Source: an uncultured Clostridium sp.
Lineage (GTDB): Bacteria > Bacillota > Clostridia > Lachnospirales > Lachnospiraceae
NCBI GenBank assembly: GCA_937885015.1
Contig: CALAAS010000011.1
Span: 1 to 64,000 of the forward strand
Reading direction: 5' to 3'
Length of the DNA: 64,000 bases
Shown: one piece after another, positions 1 to 7,022 of the stretch
Position numbering within the stretch: position 1 is the stretch's first letter
How the letters are laid out: each line of letters starts with the position of its first letter
The notes under the pieces: generated by a model
What the model was told of the DNA's origin: nothing
Databases searched by the model: none
The model's input: only the letters and a program-made list of their open reading frames with translations
Translations under genes and position numbers: made by a program

Positions 1-2
1 AT

Positions 3-54
3 GCCCTTATAGGGCGAAAATCAAACCACCGGCTAAGCCGGTGGTACTGATTTT
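3..54. repeat. Paired hairpins, possible mobile-element end or terminator
   Basis: Two inverted repeats lie side by side. The first is GCCCT-TAT-AGGGC at 3-15. The second is ACCACCGGC-TAA-GCCGGTGGT at 25-45, flanked by AAAATCA (17-23) and its complement TGATTTT (48-54), which extends the stem. Subterminal hairpins of this kind occur at the ends of IS200/IS605-type elements. A GC-rich stem between A and T runs would also work as a bidirectional terminator. No transposase is visible in the window, so the assignment is open. Confidence 0.35.
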
Positions 55-112
55 TGTTCAATATTACGTTTTCTCAATTTTTCAAACAAGAATTTGTAGG
101 AGAGAATACGAT

Positions 113-580
113 ATGAATTTAACATACAAGAGAGCAACGCTTGAAGATATAGATATATTGACAGAAACAAGAATAGAGGTATTAAGAGCAGCTAATAAAC
201 TTTCTGCTGATACTGATATGAGTGAAGTTGAAAGACAATCTTATAATTATTATCAAAAAGCTGTTTGTGACAGATCTCATATTGCATATTTGGTTTTTGA
301 TGAAAATCGTTTTGTAGGGGCTGGTGGTGTTAGTTTTTTTCAAGTAATGCCGACTTACCACAATCCAAGTGGAAACAAGGCTTATATCATGAATATGTAT
401 ACTAATCCTGAATATAGAAGACTGGGAATTGCTTATAAAACATTAGATATGCTGATTAGAGATACTAAAAGCAAGGGCATTACAGCTATTTCATTAGAAG
501 CAACTGATATGGGGCGACCATTGTATGAAAAGTATGGATTTGTAAAAATGAATGATGAAATGGAATTACCAGAGAGATAA
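113..580 (+). CDS. GNAT family N-acetyltransferase
   Basis: A 155-residue protein of the GNAT fold, which transfers an acetyl group from acetyl-CoA to an amine; the substrate cannot be read from sequence. The acetyl-CoA binding region is visible as NMYTNPEYRRLGIAYK, the family R/Q-x-x-G-x-A/G pattern, and the C-terminal part has the usual YEKYGF segment. I start it at the ATG at 113 because GGAGAG lies 8 bases upstream; an earlier in-frame ATG at 41 falls inside the upstream hairpin. The gene is clearly more AT-rich than most of the window, which together with the adjacent hairpins suggests it arrived by transfer. Nothing nearby indicates a substrate. Confidence 0.85.
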   Translation: MNLTYKRATLEDIDILTETRIEVLRAANKLSADTDMSEVERQSYNYYQKAVCDRSHIAYLVFDENRFVGAGGVSFFQVMPTYHNPSGNKAYIMNMYTNPEYRRLGIAYKTLDMLIRDTKSKGITAISLEATDMGRPLYEKYGFVKMNDEMELPER

Positions 581-1174
581 ATTCCAGGTTTGTAGAGGAG
601 AAGAGGGATAATGAAAGATAAAAGTATTTTAATTAGTGAGAGGATTTATTGTTGATTTTCTAAGCAAAACCGCTTATAATTTGAGACGGAATATATTGCT
701 ATTATCCACAGTTACAGAGCAAGTGTTATCAATGCCGATAACAAAATGATAACATTAGCCTGTATAGGCAGGATAATATGGATAAATCAAATAATCAAAA
801 GAACTGCAAACACGACAACAAATAATCTCTAAACAAAATTGATTAGTAATTGTCGAATTTGAATAGTAAAAATTTGATAGGAGTTATTCTGAATGACAGG
901 CAGTCTATATGATTGCCTGTTGTTTTTCTATTATCTATTTTTTACGGATTTTGCTGCTACGGCATTAAACTTAAAGCGGATGGCAAAAGCTGATTACAGC
1001 TTATACCAATCCGTTTTTATTAAATATCAAGTTATCAGTTCTTTTTGTTTCATTTGCTCCTTCGTTCCCACTTTGTTTTCATTAAGTGAATTCGAGGCGA
1101 TATGGAGATTGGTCGGGTACATGCAGCAAGTGTGAATATCATCATCAGAAGCAGAAGCACTATAGAGCACTTTT
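581..1174. other. AT-rich stretch without a convincing gene
   Basis: About 590 bases with no gene I trust. A 14-codon reading frame (611-655) follows a GGAG-like site after the acetyltransferase. An 80-codon frame from 893 has no recognisable domain and begins inside a terminator-like hairpin. Small dyads are present: TGTTATCA (724-731) with TGATAACA (747-754), and GCCT-GTAT-AGGC near 758. Base composition is much more AT-rich than downstream. The stretch looks like decayed or imported DNA, but I cannot name a source. Confidence 0.5.
896..930 (+). terminator. Probable intrinsic terminator
   Basis: ACAGGCA (896-902) pairs with TGCCTGT (914-920) and is followed by TGTTTTTCT. It would end transcription coming from the acetyltransferase side. 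Because GGAG and an ATG precede the stem, a leader-peptide attenuator is a less likely alternative. Confidence 0.55.
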
Positions 1175-2146
1175 TTATATCAGATATTTTGCAAAGAAAC
1201 TTCTTAGCTTTTCAAATGGAATCATATCCATATTATCATAGAGATCAACATGATTTGCGCCTGGAATAAGCATCAATTCTTTGTTATTGCCAGTCAGCTT
1301 TTGGTAGGCAGTTTCGCTGAAATAGCGGGAGTGTGCATTCTCCCCATGTATCAGCAAAACCGCAGAGCGAATTGCATGGCTGTACTGCAAAATTGGCATA
1401 TTCATAAATGACAGAGAGGAGGTAACATTCCAACCGTTATTGGAGTTGAGAGAACGAGGATGATAGCCACGCGGGGTCTTGTAATAGGCGTAATAGTCCT
1501 TTACGAACTGGAGCGCATCTTCCGGCAATGGGTCAACCACGCCTCCGGCAAGGGCATAGGTTCCACTTTTATAGTCTTTGGTACGCTGCGCATTCATTGC
1601 CTTTTTCTTTTCATAGCGAACTGCTTCTGTATTCTCACTGTCAAAATATCCATTGGCATTGACACGGGTCATATCATACATCGTGGATGCAACGGTTGCC
1701 TTGATGCGTGTATCAAGAGCGGCTGCGTTGATTGCCATACCGCCCCATCCGCAGATGCCGATGATGCCGATACGGTCAGGGTCAACATTTTCCTGAATAG
1801 ACAGGAAATCTACCGCAGCGCAAAAGTCTTCGGTGTTGATATCGGGAGATGCCACATACCGGGGCATGCCGCCGCTTTCACTTGTAAAGGAGGGATCAAA
1901 AGCGATTGTCAAAAAACCGTACTCTGCCATCGTCTGGGCATACAAACCGGAGGACTGTTCCTTTACTGCACCAAAAGGGCCGCTGACGGCAATGGCAGGC
2001 AGCCTGCCTACCCCATCTTTCGGTACATACATATCTGCTGCAAGGGTAATTCCATAACGGTTGTGAAAAGTGATTTTGCTGTGATTTACCTTATCGCTTT
2101 TGGGAAATACCTTATCCCAATCGTTTGTCATTTTTAAGTTTTCCAT
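1175..2146 (-). CDS. Alpha/beta hydrolase with a Cys in the nucleophile position
   Basis: A 323-residue cytosolic alpha/beta hydrolase resembling the YcjY-like group. The nucleophile elbow reads GICGWGG at residues 130-136, so the position usually held by Ser is Cys132, as in dienelactone-hydrolase-like members. The likely catalytic His is in PGANHVDLYD near the C terminus, preceded by LLIHGENAH on the strand that normally carries the acid residue. ACGGAGG stands just upstream of the ATG. It lies downstream of the FMN reductase and its remnant on the same strand and is probably co-transcribed from the MerR-type promoter at 2920-2950. The substrate is unknown. The pairing with a flavin reductase and a MerR regulator suggests a stress or xenobiotic role, which is inference. 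Confidence 0.85.
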   Translation of the reverse strand: MENLKMTNDWDKVFPKSDKVNHSKITFHNRYGITLAADMYVPKDGVGRLPAIAVSGPFGAVKEQSSGLYAQTMAEYGFLTIAFDPSFTSESGGMPRYVASPDINTEDFCAAVDFLSIQENVDPDRIGIIGICGWGGMAINAAALDTRIKATVASTMYDMTRVNANGYFDSENTEAVRYEKKKAMNAQRTKDYKSGTYALAGGVVDPLPEDALQFVKDYYAYYKTPRGYHPRSLNSNNGWNVTSSLSFMNMPILQYSHAIRSAVLLIHGENAHSRYFSETAYQKLTGNNKELMLIPGANHVDLYDNMDMIPFEKLRSFFAKYLI

Positions 2147-2160
2147 GTAAAAACCTCCGT

Positions 2161-2325
2161 TCAGTCTTTTAAGTGTCTTCCTGCTTCTTTTAGCCGATTC
2201 AACAGCTCTTCGGATTTGTTGTTTTCGCCATGCCCTGCCTCAGCTGTGCCGCTTGCATAAGCACAAACCATAGCGGCTGTATTTCCATTGGGGCGTGGGT
2301 TTCCACTGAGAATCAGAATATTTAT
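2161..2325 (-). pseudogene. Remnant of a second NAD(P)H-dependent FMN reductase
   Basis: Two bases after the stop of the intact reductase, a 54-codon frame begins INILILSGNPRPNGNT, the phosphate-binding N terminus of flavodoxin-like FMN reductases. The expected ATG is ATA. After about 32 residues (through TAEAGH) it jumps to a charged tail ending in GRHLKD and a stop. The middle of the protein, about 120 residues in this family, is missing. It looks like a tandem paralogue that lost its core by internal deletion and then its start codon. It is very unlikely to make a functional protein, though translation from a non-canonical start cannot be excluded. Confidence 0.7.
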
Positions 2326-2327
2326 AG

Positions 2328-2867
2328 TTAAATTTCCTTGCCAGTTCGGTATGCTTTCTCCAATGCAGGATGTCCAGCAATATCTCCGACATCGTTCACA
2401 CCACCTGCGAAAATGGTGTCTACAAGTTCGCATCGTTTGAAGCAGTCAACCCAGCCCTGAACAGTCTTGGCTGCACCCTCTACAACATAAGGGGCGTCCT
2501 CTGCTGCGGCTGCCAGTAAATAGACTTTGGTAAAAGCATAATCCGAGTCATAAAGAGGGTTGGCTCGATCCAACATGGTTTTGAGCTGTCCGCTGACACT
2601 GTAATAATAAACAGGCGTTGCAAAAACAATGACATCGGAATCATGCATCTTGGCGGCGATATCGACTGCATCATCGGCAATCACACAATGCCCAATTTTG
2701 AGACAGGCAAGACAACCTTTGCAAAAGCCTAGCTTCTTCTCGCGAAGATAAATGGTTTCAACGCTGTGACCGGCTTCCTGAGCACCTTTGGCAAAGGCTA
2801 CTGCCAGCATTTCGGAATTGCCGCCCTTGCGGGGGCTGGAAGAAATAATCAAAATTTTTTTGCTCAT
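2328..2867 (-). CDS. Flavodoxin-like NAD(P)H-dependent FMN reductase
   Basis: A 179-residue flavodoxin-fold oxidoreductase that binds FMN and uses NAD(P)H. The phosphate loop is SSSPRKGGNSE at residues 10-19, and TPVYYYSVSGQLK is the conserved isoalloxazine-side motif. It also has a compact cysteine cluster, Cys49, Cys52, Cys55 and Cys61 (C-x2-C-x2-C-x5-C), the spacing seen in iron-sulfur flavoproteins, so a [4Fe-4S] cluster is possible. An AGGAGG-type site precedes the ATG. It is transcribed divergently from the MerR gene, from a promoter with an unusual 19-bp spacer and an operator-like dyad, so MerR-type control is likely. A truncated copy and the alpha/beta hydrolase follow on the same strand. 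Confidence 0.88.
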   Translation of the reverse strand: MSKKILIISSSPRKGGNSEMLAVAFAKGAQEAGHSVETIYLREKKLGFCKGCLACLKIGHCVIADDAVDIAAKMHDSDVIVFATPVYYYSVSGQLKTMLDRANPLYDSDYAFTKVYLLAAAAEDAPYVVEGAAKTVQGWVDCFKRCELVDTIFAGGVNDVGDIAGHPALEKAYRTGKEI

Positions 2868-2919
2868 AAAAATCCTCCTGTTCGTAGCTTGAATTGCTGT
2901 TTATTTTCTGATATACTAC

Positions 2920-2950
2920 ATGATAATATATAAACCTAACTTTAGGTCAA
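2920..2950 (-). promoter_or_regulatory. MerR-type promoter and operator for the FMN reductase
   Basis: On the minus strand, TTGACC (2950-2945) and TATCAT (2925-2920) are separated by 19 bases, the long spacer typical of promoters activated by MerR-family proteins. The dyad ACCTAA-CT-TTAGGT (2934-2947) sits in the spacer, where MerR dimers bind and twist the DNA. The regulator gene lies directly across. Confidence 0.7.
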
Positions 2951-2983
2951 GAGTTTTCTTGAAAATTATGGAGGGGATTTTTT

Positions 2984-3421
2984 ATGTATACCATAGGTCA
3001 AGTATCCGAAATGTTCAATCTTCCCATATCAACACTTCGATATTATGATAAGCAAGGTCTTTTTCCGGAGATGGTGCGAGAATCTGGCATCCGGAAATTC
3101 GGTGACACGGAAATAGAAGCACTCAGGGTCATTGAGTGCTTGAAAAAATCTGGACTTGAAATCAAGGATATCAAACAATTTATGGATTGGTGTGCAATGG
3201 GAGCATCTACTTTTTCTACAAGAAAAGAACTGTTTGAGAAACAGAAAAAAATGGTGGAAAGTGAGATCGAGCATATGAATCGTGTGCTGGATATGCTAAA
3301 ATTCAAGTGCTGGTACTATGAACAAGCTCTACAGGATGGAAATGAAAATCGAGTACGAAGTATGATACCGGATAACTTGCCAGAAGAAGTTCAAAAATTA
3401 TACGATCATATACATAAGTGA
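2984..3421 (+). CDS. MerR family transcriptional regulator
   Basis: A 145-residue regulator. The N terminus MYTIGQVSEMFNLPISTLRYYDKQGLF is the MerR winged helix-turn-helix (about residues 1-70). A long helix follows (about 75-115, KELFEKQKKMVESEIEHMNRVLDML), which forms the antiparallel dimer coiled coil. There is no metal-binding cysteine pattern of the MerR/ZntR type, so it more likely belongs to the TipAL/BltR/AdhR-like branch that senses organic or oxidative stress; ADHR-like proteins often sit beside flavoproteins and oxidoreductases. It is divergent from the FMN reductase, whose promoter carries a matching dyad. The effector is unknown. GGAGGGG precedes the ATG. Confidence 0.9.
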   Translation: MYTIGQVSEMFNLPISTLRYYDKQGLFPEMVRESGIRKFGDTEIEALRVIECLKKSGLEIKDIKQFMDWCAMGASTFSTRKELFEKQKKMVESEIEHMNRVLDMLKFKCWYYEQALQDGNENRVRSMIPDNLPEEVQKLYDHIHK

Positions 3422-3533
3422 TAGGAGCCATTGAAGGCGTGCGTGCGGGGACTGTTGGATGGGCAGTCTGATGACATGTGAAAATCCACGAAATACGGAA
3501 GTGTAGATTTATAAATTATGTGCAAAATAAATC

Positions 3534-3561
3534 TTGAACTTGCGCGAAATCATGGTAAAAT
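3534..3561 (+). promoter_or_regulatory. Promoter of the T-box/cstA transcript
   Basis: TTGAAC (3534-3539), a 16-base spacer and TAAAAT (3556-3561) form a good sigma-A promoter about 25 bases before the T-box leader. Confidence 0.65.
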
Positions 3562-3584
3562 ATATACAATTAAAAAAATAATTC

Positions 3585-3872
3585 AAAAGAATGCGATGAA
3601 GGGGACACATCCAGAGCAGAAACTTGATAACAGAGAGCCGTCGTATGGTGCAAGATGGCAGAGAGTTTTTCTGAGATATCACCCCAGAGCTTCCTGCTGA
3701 AAGCGGTTCCAAGGAGATCGGACTGCCAGTAGGTTGGGACGTTTTCTCCCCGTTACAGGAGCGGCTGTTGACAGACAGCACAGAGAGGCTGCAGGAAATC
3801 TGCAGCAAACAGAGTGGTACCACGGAAAATTCCGCCTCTGCAGTTTAAGATGAACTGCAGAGGCGTTTTTTA
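3585..3872 (+). promoter_or_regulatory. T-box riboswitch leader
   Basis: The leader has the hallmarks of a tRNA-sensing T-box. The T-box sequence AGAGTGGTACCACGG is at 3811-3825, followed by a strong terminator. Stem I closes with GGGG (3601-3604) against CCCC (3682-3685). Its upper arm contains CAGAAACT pairing with AGTTTTTCTG, an AGAGAG element, and a distal loop with GGTGCAA. The antiterminator bulge TGGT should pair with an uncharged tRNA ending ACCA. The specifier loop is on the 3' side around 3674-3681 (AGATATCA). My best reading of the codon is ATC (Ile) at 3678-3680, but this needs a covariance alignment. Uncharged cognate tRNA should favour read-through into the CstA-family gene. Confidence 0.88.
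3834..3871 (+). terminator. T-box regulated intrinsic terminator
   Basis: GCCTCTGCAGTT pairs perfectly with AACTGCAGAGGC (12 bp, loop TAAGATG) and is followed by GTTTTTT. Its 5' half overlaps sequence used by the T-box antiterminator, as expected for switch control. Confidence 0.9.
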
Positions 3873-3963
3873 TAGATAAAACGCAGGAATTCATGTTCAA
3901 TTTCAATGTGTATCCGGAAAATAAAAGATAAAACCGGACAAAAGAAAAAAGGGGGACTAAGAA

Positions 3964-5649
3964 ATGAGTGGAATTCTGATGATGGTAATTGCCATCGTAG
4001 TGTTAGGCGGCGCCTACCTTCTGTATGGGCGTTATCTCCAGAACAAATGGGGAATTGATCCAAATGCCAAGACGCCGGCATATGAGCTGGAGGATGGTGT
4101 TGATTATGTACCGGGAGATACGAACGTTGTCTTTGGACACCAGTTTGCTTCTATTGCAGGCGCGGGTCCGATTAACGGTCCGATTCAGGCAGCAATTTTT
4201 GGATGGCTTCCGGTGCTTCTGTGGATTCTGATTGGCGGCGTATTCTTCGGAGCCGTACAGGATTTTGCTTCCATGTATGCTTCTGTAAAAAATAAGGGCC
4301 GTACAATTGGATACATTATTGAGGAATATATTGGAAAGCTGGGCAAAAAGCTGTTTTTGCTGTTCTGCTGGCTGTTCTGTATTCTGGTAGTTGCGGCATT
4401 TGCTGATGTGGTAGCCGGTACCTTCAATGGTTTTATGACCAGTGAGGCTGGAGAAGTGTCAAAGGTGGTTGCCAATGGAGCTGTGGCTACTACCTCGATG
4501 TTATTTATTGTGGAAGCTGTTGCCCTGGGTATGTTATTAAAGTATGGGAAACTGAATAAATGGGTTAATACGGCAATCGCGATTATCATGCTGGTGGCAG
4601 CGGTGGCAATCGGCTTGAAATTCCCGATTTACATTAACCGTGATATTTGGCACCTTATTATTTTTGCGTATATTTTGGTTGCCTGCGTTGTGCCGGTCTG
4701 GGCACTGCTCCAGCCAAGAGATTACCTGAACAGCTATCTGCTTATTTTCATGATCGTAGGAGCTGTGATCGGTGTATTTGTGGCAAATCCGGAGTGCAAT
4801 CTGAAGGCGTTTAACGGATTTGAGGTAGACGGACAGTATCTGTTCCCGATTCTTTTTGTTACCATTGCCTGTGGTGCAGTGTCCGGTTTTCACTCTCTGG
4901 TATCCTCCGGTACAGCATCCAAACAGATTAAAAATGAGAAAAATATGCTTCCAGTTTCTTTTGGCGCCATGCTGATGGAAAGTATGCTGGCAGTAATAGC
5001 GCTGATTGCAGTTGCATCCTTTGCGGAGGGAGAAGCTGCCGCTCAGGGACTGAAAACACAGCCGCAGATTTTTGCCGGAGCGATCGCAAATTTCCTGACT
5101 GTTGCGGGACTGCCCCATTCTCTGGTATTTACACTTTTGAATCTGGCAGTATCTGCCTTTGCGCTGACCTCTCTGGATTCGGTAGCTCGTGTAGGCCGTC
5201 TGTCCTTCCAGGAGTTTTTCCTGGATGATGATGTGGATGAGAGCAATATGAGTCCTTTCCTGAAGGTGGTAACCAATAAATATTTCGCAACCATTCTGAC
5301 GCTGCTTCTGGCTTATCTGTTGGCCAAGGTGGGATACGCTGAAATCTGGCCGCTGTTTGGTTCGGCGAACCAGCTTCTGTCTGTGCTTGCTCTGGTTGCC
5401 TGTGCAGTGTTCCTGAAAAAGACGAAACGTCAGGGTGTTATGCTGTGGGTTCCCATGGTATTTATGATGGCAGTTACCTTTACGGCTCTTACAATGACGA
5501 TCATGAAGCTGTCTACGGCGTTTGTGACCACTGGACTGAGCCTTGGAAATACGCTGCAGCTGGTTTTTGCGGTGCTTCTTCTGATCTTAGGTGTTCTGGT
5601 TGCTATCCAGGGTGTTAAAAAGCTGATGGAAAAAGCGGAGCGGGCATAA
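3964..5649 (+). CDS. cstA: CstA family carbon starvation/peptide transporter
   Basis: A 561-residue polytopic inner-membrane protein of the CstA family, whose members take up peptides (CstA) or pyruvate (BtsT/YjiY). Conserved family segments are FGHQFASIAGAGPINGP near residue 60, AAIFGWLPVLLWI, and ALTSLDSVARVGR and FGSANQLL toward the C terminus. Many hydrophobic segments span the protein. It is shorter than E. coli CstA (about 700 residues), as is common in Clostridia. GGGGG precedes the ATG. It is a single-gene transcript bounded by the T-box leader and a terminator at 5674-5742. Control by tRNA charging fits amino-acid or peptide import rather than pyruvate uptake; that inference rests on the leader. 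Confidence 0.9.
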   Translation: MSGILMMVIAIVVLGGAYLLYGRYLQNKWGIDPNAKTPAYELEDGVDYVPGDTNVVFGHQFASIAGAGPINGPIQAAIFGWLPVLLWILIGGVFFGAVQDFASMYASVKNKGRTIGYIIEEYIGKLGKKLFLLFCWLFCILVVAAFADVVAGTFNGFMTSEAGEVSKVVANGAVATTSMLFIVEAVALGMLLKYGKLNKWVNTAIAIIMLVAAVAIGLKFPIYINRDIWHLIIFAYILVACVVPVWALLQPRDYLNSYLLIFMIVGAVIGVFVANPECNLKAFNGFEVDGQYLFPILFVTIACGAVSGFHSLVSSGTASKQIKNEKNMLPVSFGAMLMESMLAVIALIAVASFAEGEAAAQGLKTQPQIFAGAIANFLTVAGLPHSLVFTLLNLAVSAFALTSLDSVARVGRLSFQEFFLDDDVDESNMSPFLKVVTNKYFATILTLLLAYLLAKVGYAEIWPLFGSANQLLSVLALVACAVFLKKTKRQGVMLWVPMVFMMAVTFTALTMTIMKLSTAFVTTGLSLGNTLQLVFAVLLLILGVLVAIQGVKKLMEKAERA

Positions 5650-5673
5650 AAGCCGGGACTGCTGCTATATAAG

Positions 5674-5742
5674 AAAGAGACCATTCTGTAATATGCAGGC
5701 GTTTGAAGGGCCTGGATTTTAGCGGAATGGTCTCTTTTTTTA
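5674..5742. terminator. Bidirectional terminator
   Basis: AAAGAGACCATTC (5674-5686) pairs with GAATGGTCTCTTT (5725-5737), with a run of T on the plus side and A-rich sequence on the other. It lies between the convergent cstA and sugar kinase genes and can serve both. Confidence 0.8.
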
Positions 5743-5795
5743 TCAATCGTGAGCTGTGGACGTGGTTCGAATAGATCTGTGTTTGAACCCGTTCA

Positions 5796-6836
5796 TTATT
5801 GCTGCATAAGAGATAAAAAGACGTCCCTGGAAATCGGTGTGCCGGACGAAATATAAAAAGAAGAGGAAAGGTGAGCACTTTTGATGCATTTTATAGGATC
5901 GTAGCTGCATAATTTTGCATAAGCATAGCCAGCATTGAAATTGTCGCCGCCGCCGGTGGATATGGCCGGTTTGTCCACGAAGCTGGTTGGCAATTCGTAT
6001 TCTGTATGGTTTACGAGAGATAGTGTCCGTTTATTGGCATGAATTACGATTTCCGGGATGGAATAATTTTTATAAAGTTCGTGAATAATGGTATCCACAG
6101 AGTGAAGATTAAATAGTTTATTGCCAAGCTGCAGCGCTTCATTTTCGTTAATGCTTAAGATTGCATAGCGATGAAGACTGTAGCTTTTTATCAGTTCAAG
6201 CATTTCTGAAAGTTCGTTTTCATTTCTTGAAGAGATATCTGCAGGATCAAAAAAGATATATTTTGAGTGGGAGGAGATTACTTTTGGCTTTTTAAAATAC
6301 GTTTGGAAGAGCTCTGTCCATAGGGTATGCATAAAATAAAGCTCTCCCCAGTTTAAAAAGGCCAGAAGATCCGAATTAAGCAGCTCAGGCAAGGAAAGAT
6401 TGCCGTGCAGGGCGGCGGTTTGAATCAGCTGAATAGGAGAATCATATGCGGGAGCTGTCTGGCAGAGCATGATTTTTCCATCGTTGAATTCCAGTGCATT
6501 GGTTTCCATGGGTGGAGCAAAGGAGCAGAGCTCTTCTTTTGAAAAAGATTCCAGAAAGACTGGGGCGATGTCTGGGTGCCCAAGCATTCCCGCGAGATAA
6601 ATGGAAATCCCGAGAGATTTTAGAGTTCGCGCAAATAAAGGGGCATTTCCTCCCAGTTGAGTGGAGCGGGGGGACAGCTGGATACTGCAGCTTTTTCCGC
6701 TTTTACTCTGAATATAACTGCCGAAGTCGTGGATTGTTTGAAAAAAATGACTGGTATGAGTTTGAGATACCGAGGAAATTGGGTTTAAAATGTGGTCTAT
6801 ATACCCATCAAAACCGATAAATGCTGTTTGATTCAT
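5796..6836 (-). CDS. PfkB/ribokinase family sugar kinase
   Basis: A 346-residue PfkB-family kinase, which phosphorylates a sugar hydroxyl with ATP. The second PfkB signature is STGGGDNFNAGYAYA at about residues 293-307, with catalytic base Asp298. LGGNAPLFARTLKSLG at 61-76 is the first glycine-rich signature, and GFDGYID at 8-14 takes the place of the usual N-terminal substrate Asp motif. The start is the ATG at 6836, with GGAG upstream; a longer frame has no ribosome site. It is divergent from the TRAP transporter operon and shares its control region. With the SIS protein and the GntR regulator it matches the enzyme set of fructosamine (Frl) pathways, in which a PfkB kinase makes the 6-phosphate. 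The true substrate is unknown. Confidence 0.88.
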   Translation of the reverse strand: MNQTAFIGFDGYIDHILNPISSVSQTHTSHFFQTIHDFGSYIQSKSGKSCSIQLSPRSTQLGGNAPLFARTLKSLGISIYLAGMLGHPDIAPVFLESFSKEELCSFAPPMETNALEFNDGKIMLCQTAPAYDSPIQLIQTAALHGNLSLPELLNSDLLAFLNWGELYFMHTLWTELFQTYFKKPKVISSHSKYIFFDPADISSRNENELSEMLELIKSYSLHRYAILSINENEALQLGNKLFNLHSVDTIIHELYKNYSIPEIVIHANKRTLSLVNHTEYELPTSFVDKPAISTGGGDNFNAGYAYAKLCSYDPIKCIKSAHLSSSFYISSGTPISRDVFLSLMQQ

Positions 6837-6920
6837 AAACAAAAATCTCCATTCTCCGCCGTTTAGTTGGCGGCACACGTAATAGTGAAAGTTTTTTGTG
6901 GTCTGGATTTGAAAAATCAG

Positions 6921-6950
6921 TTGACAAAACTTATAAACATATAATATTAT
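6921..6950 (+). promoter_or_regulatory. Promoter of the TRAP transporter operon
   Basis: A consensus TTGACA (6921-6926), an 18-base spacer and TATTAT (6945-6950) precede dctP. The -10 region is covered by the inverted repeat at 6931-6960, so a bound repressor would block it. Confidence 0.7.
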
Positions 6951-6960
6951 ATATTTATAA
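6931..6960. promoter_or_regulatory. Candidate GntR operator (30-bp inverted repeat)
   Basis: TTATAAACATATAAT (6931-6945) is followed directly by ATTATATATTTATAA (6946-6960), its reverse complement except for one base. It overlaps the spacer and -10 of the TRAP promoter and sits between the divergent kinase and transporter genes. The GntR/UTRA regulator encoded at 10971-11747 is the obvious candidate to bind it. AT-richness makes some self-complementarity likely by chance, but 14 of 15 matched positions is well above that. Confidence 0.65.
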
Positions 6961-7022
6961 CGTTAATACATGCTGATTATAGCATACATAAAAAGAAAAA
7001 ACAATTAAAGGAGGGCTACAAA

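Noticed and set aside
893..1135. An 80-codon frame in the AT-rich region
   Set aside because: It begins inside a hairpin followed by T residues, and the translation resembles no protein I know. It was left as unassigned sequence.
6970..6985. Short ATGCT/AGCAT hairpin after the TRAP promoter as an extra operator
   Set aside because: Five-base arms in AT-rich DNA are expected by chance. The 30-bp repeat beside it is the better candidate.
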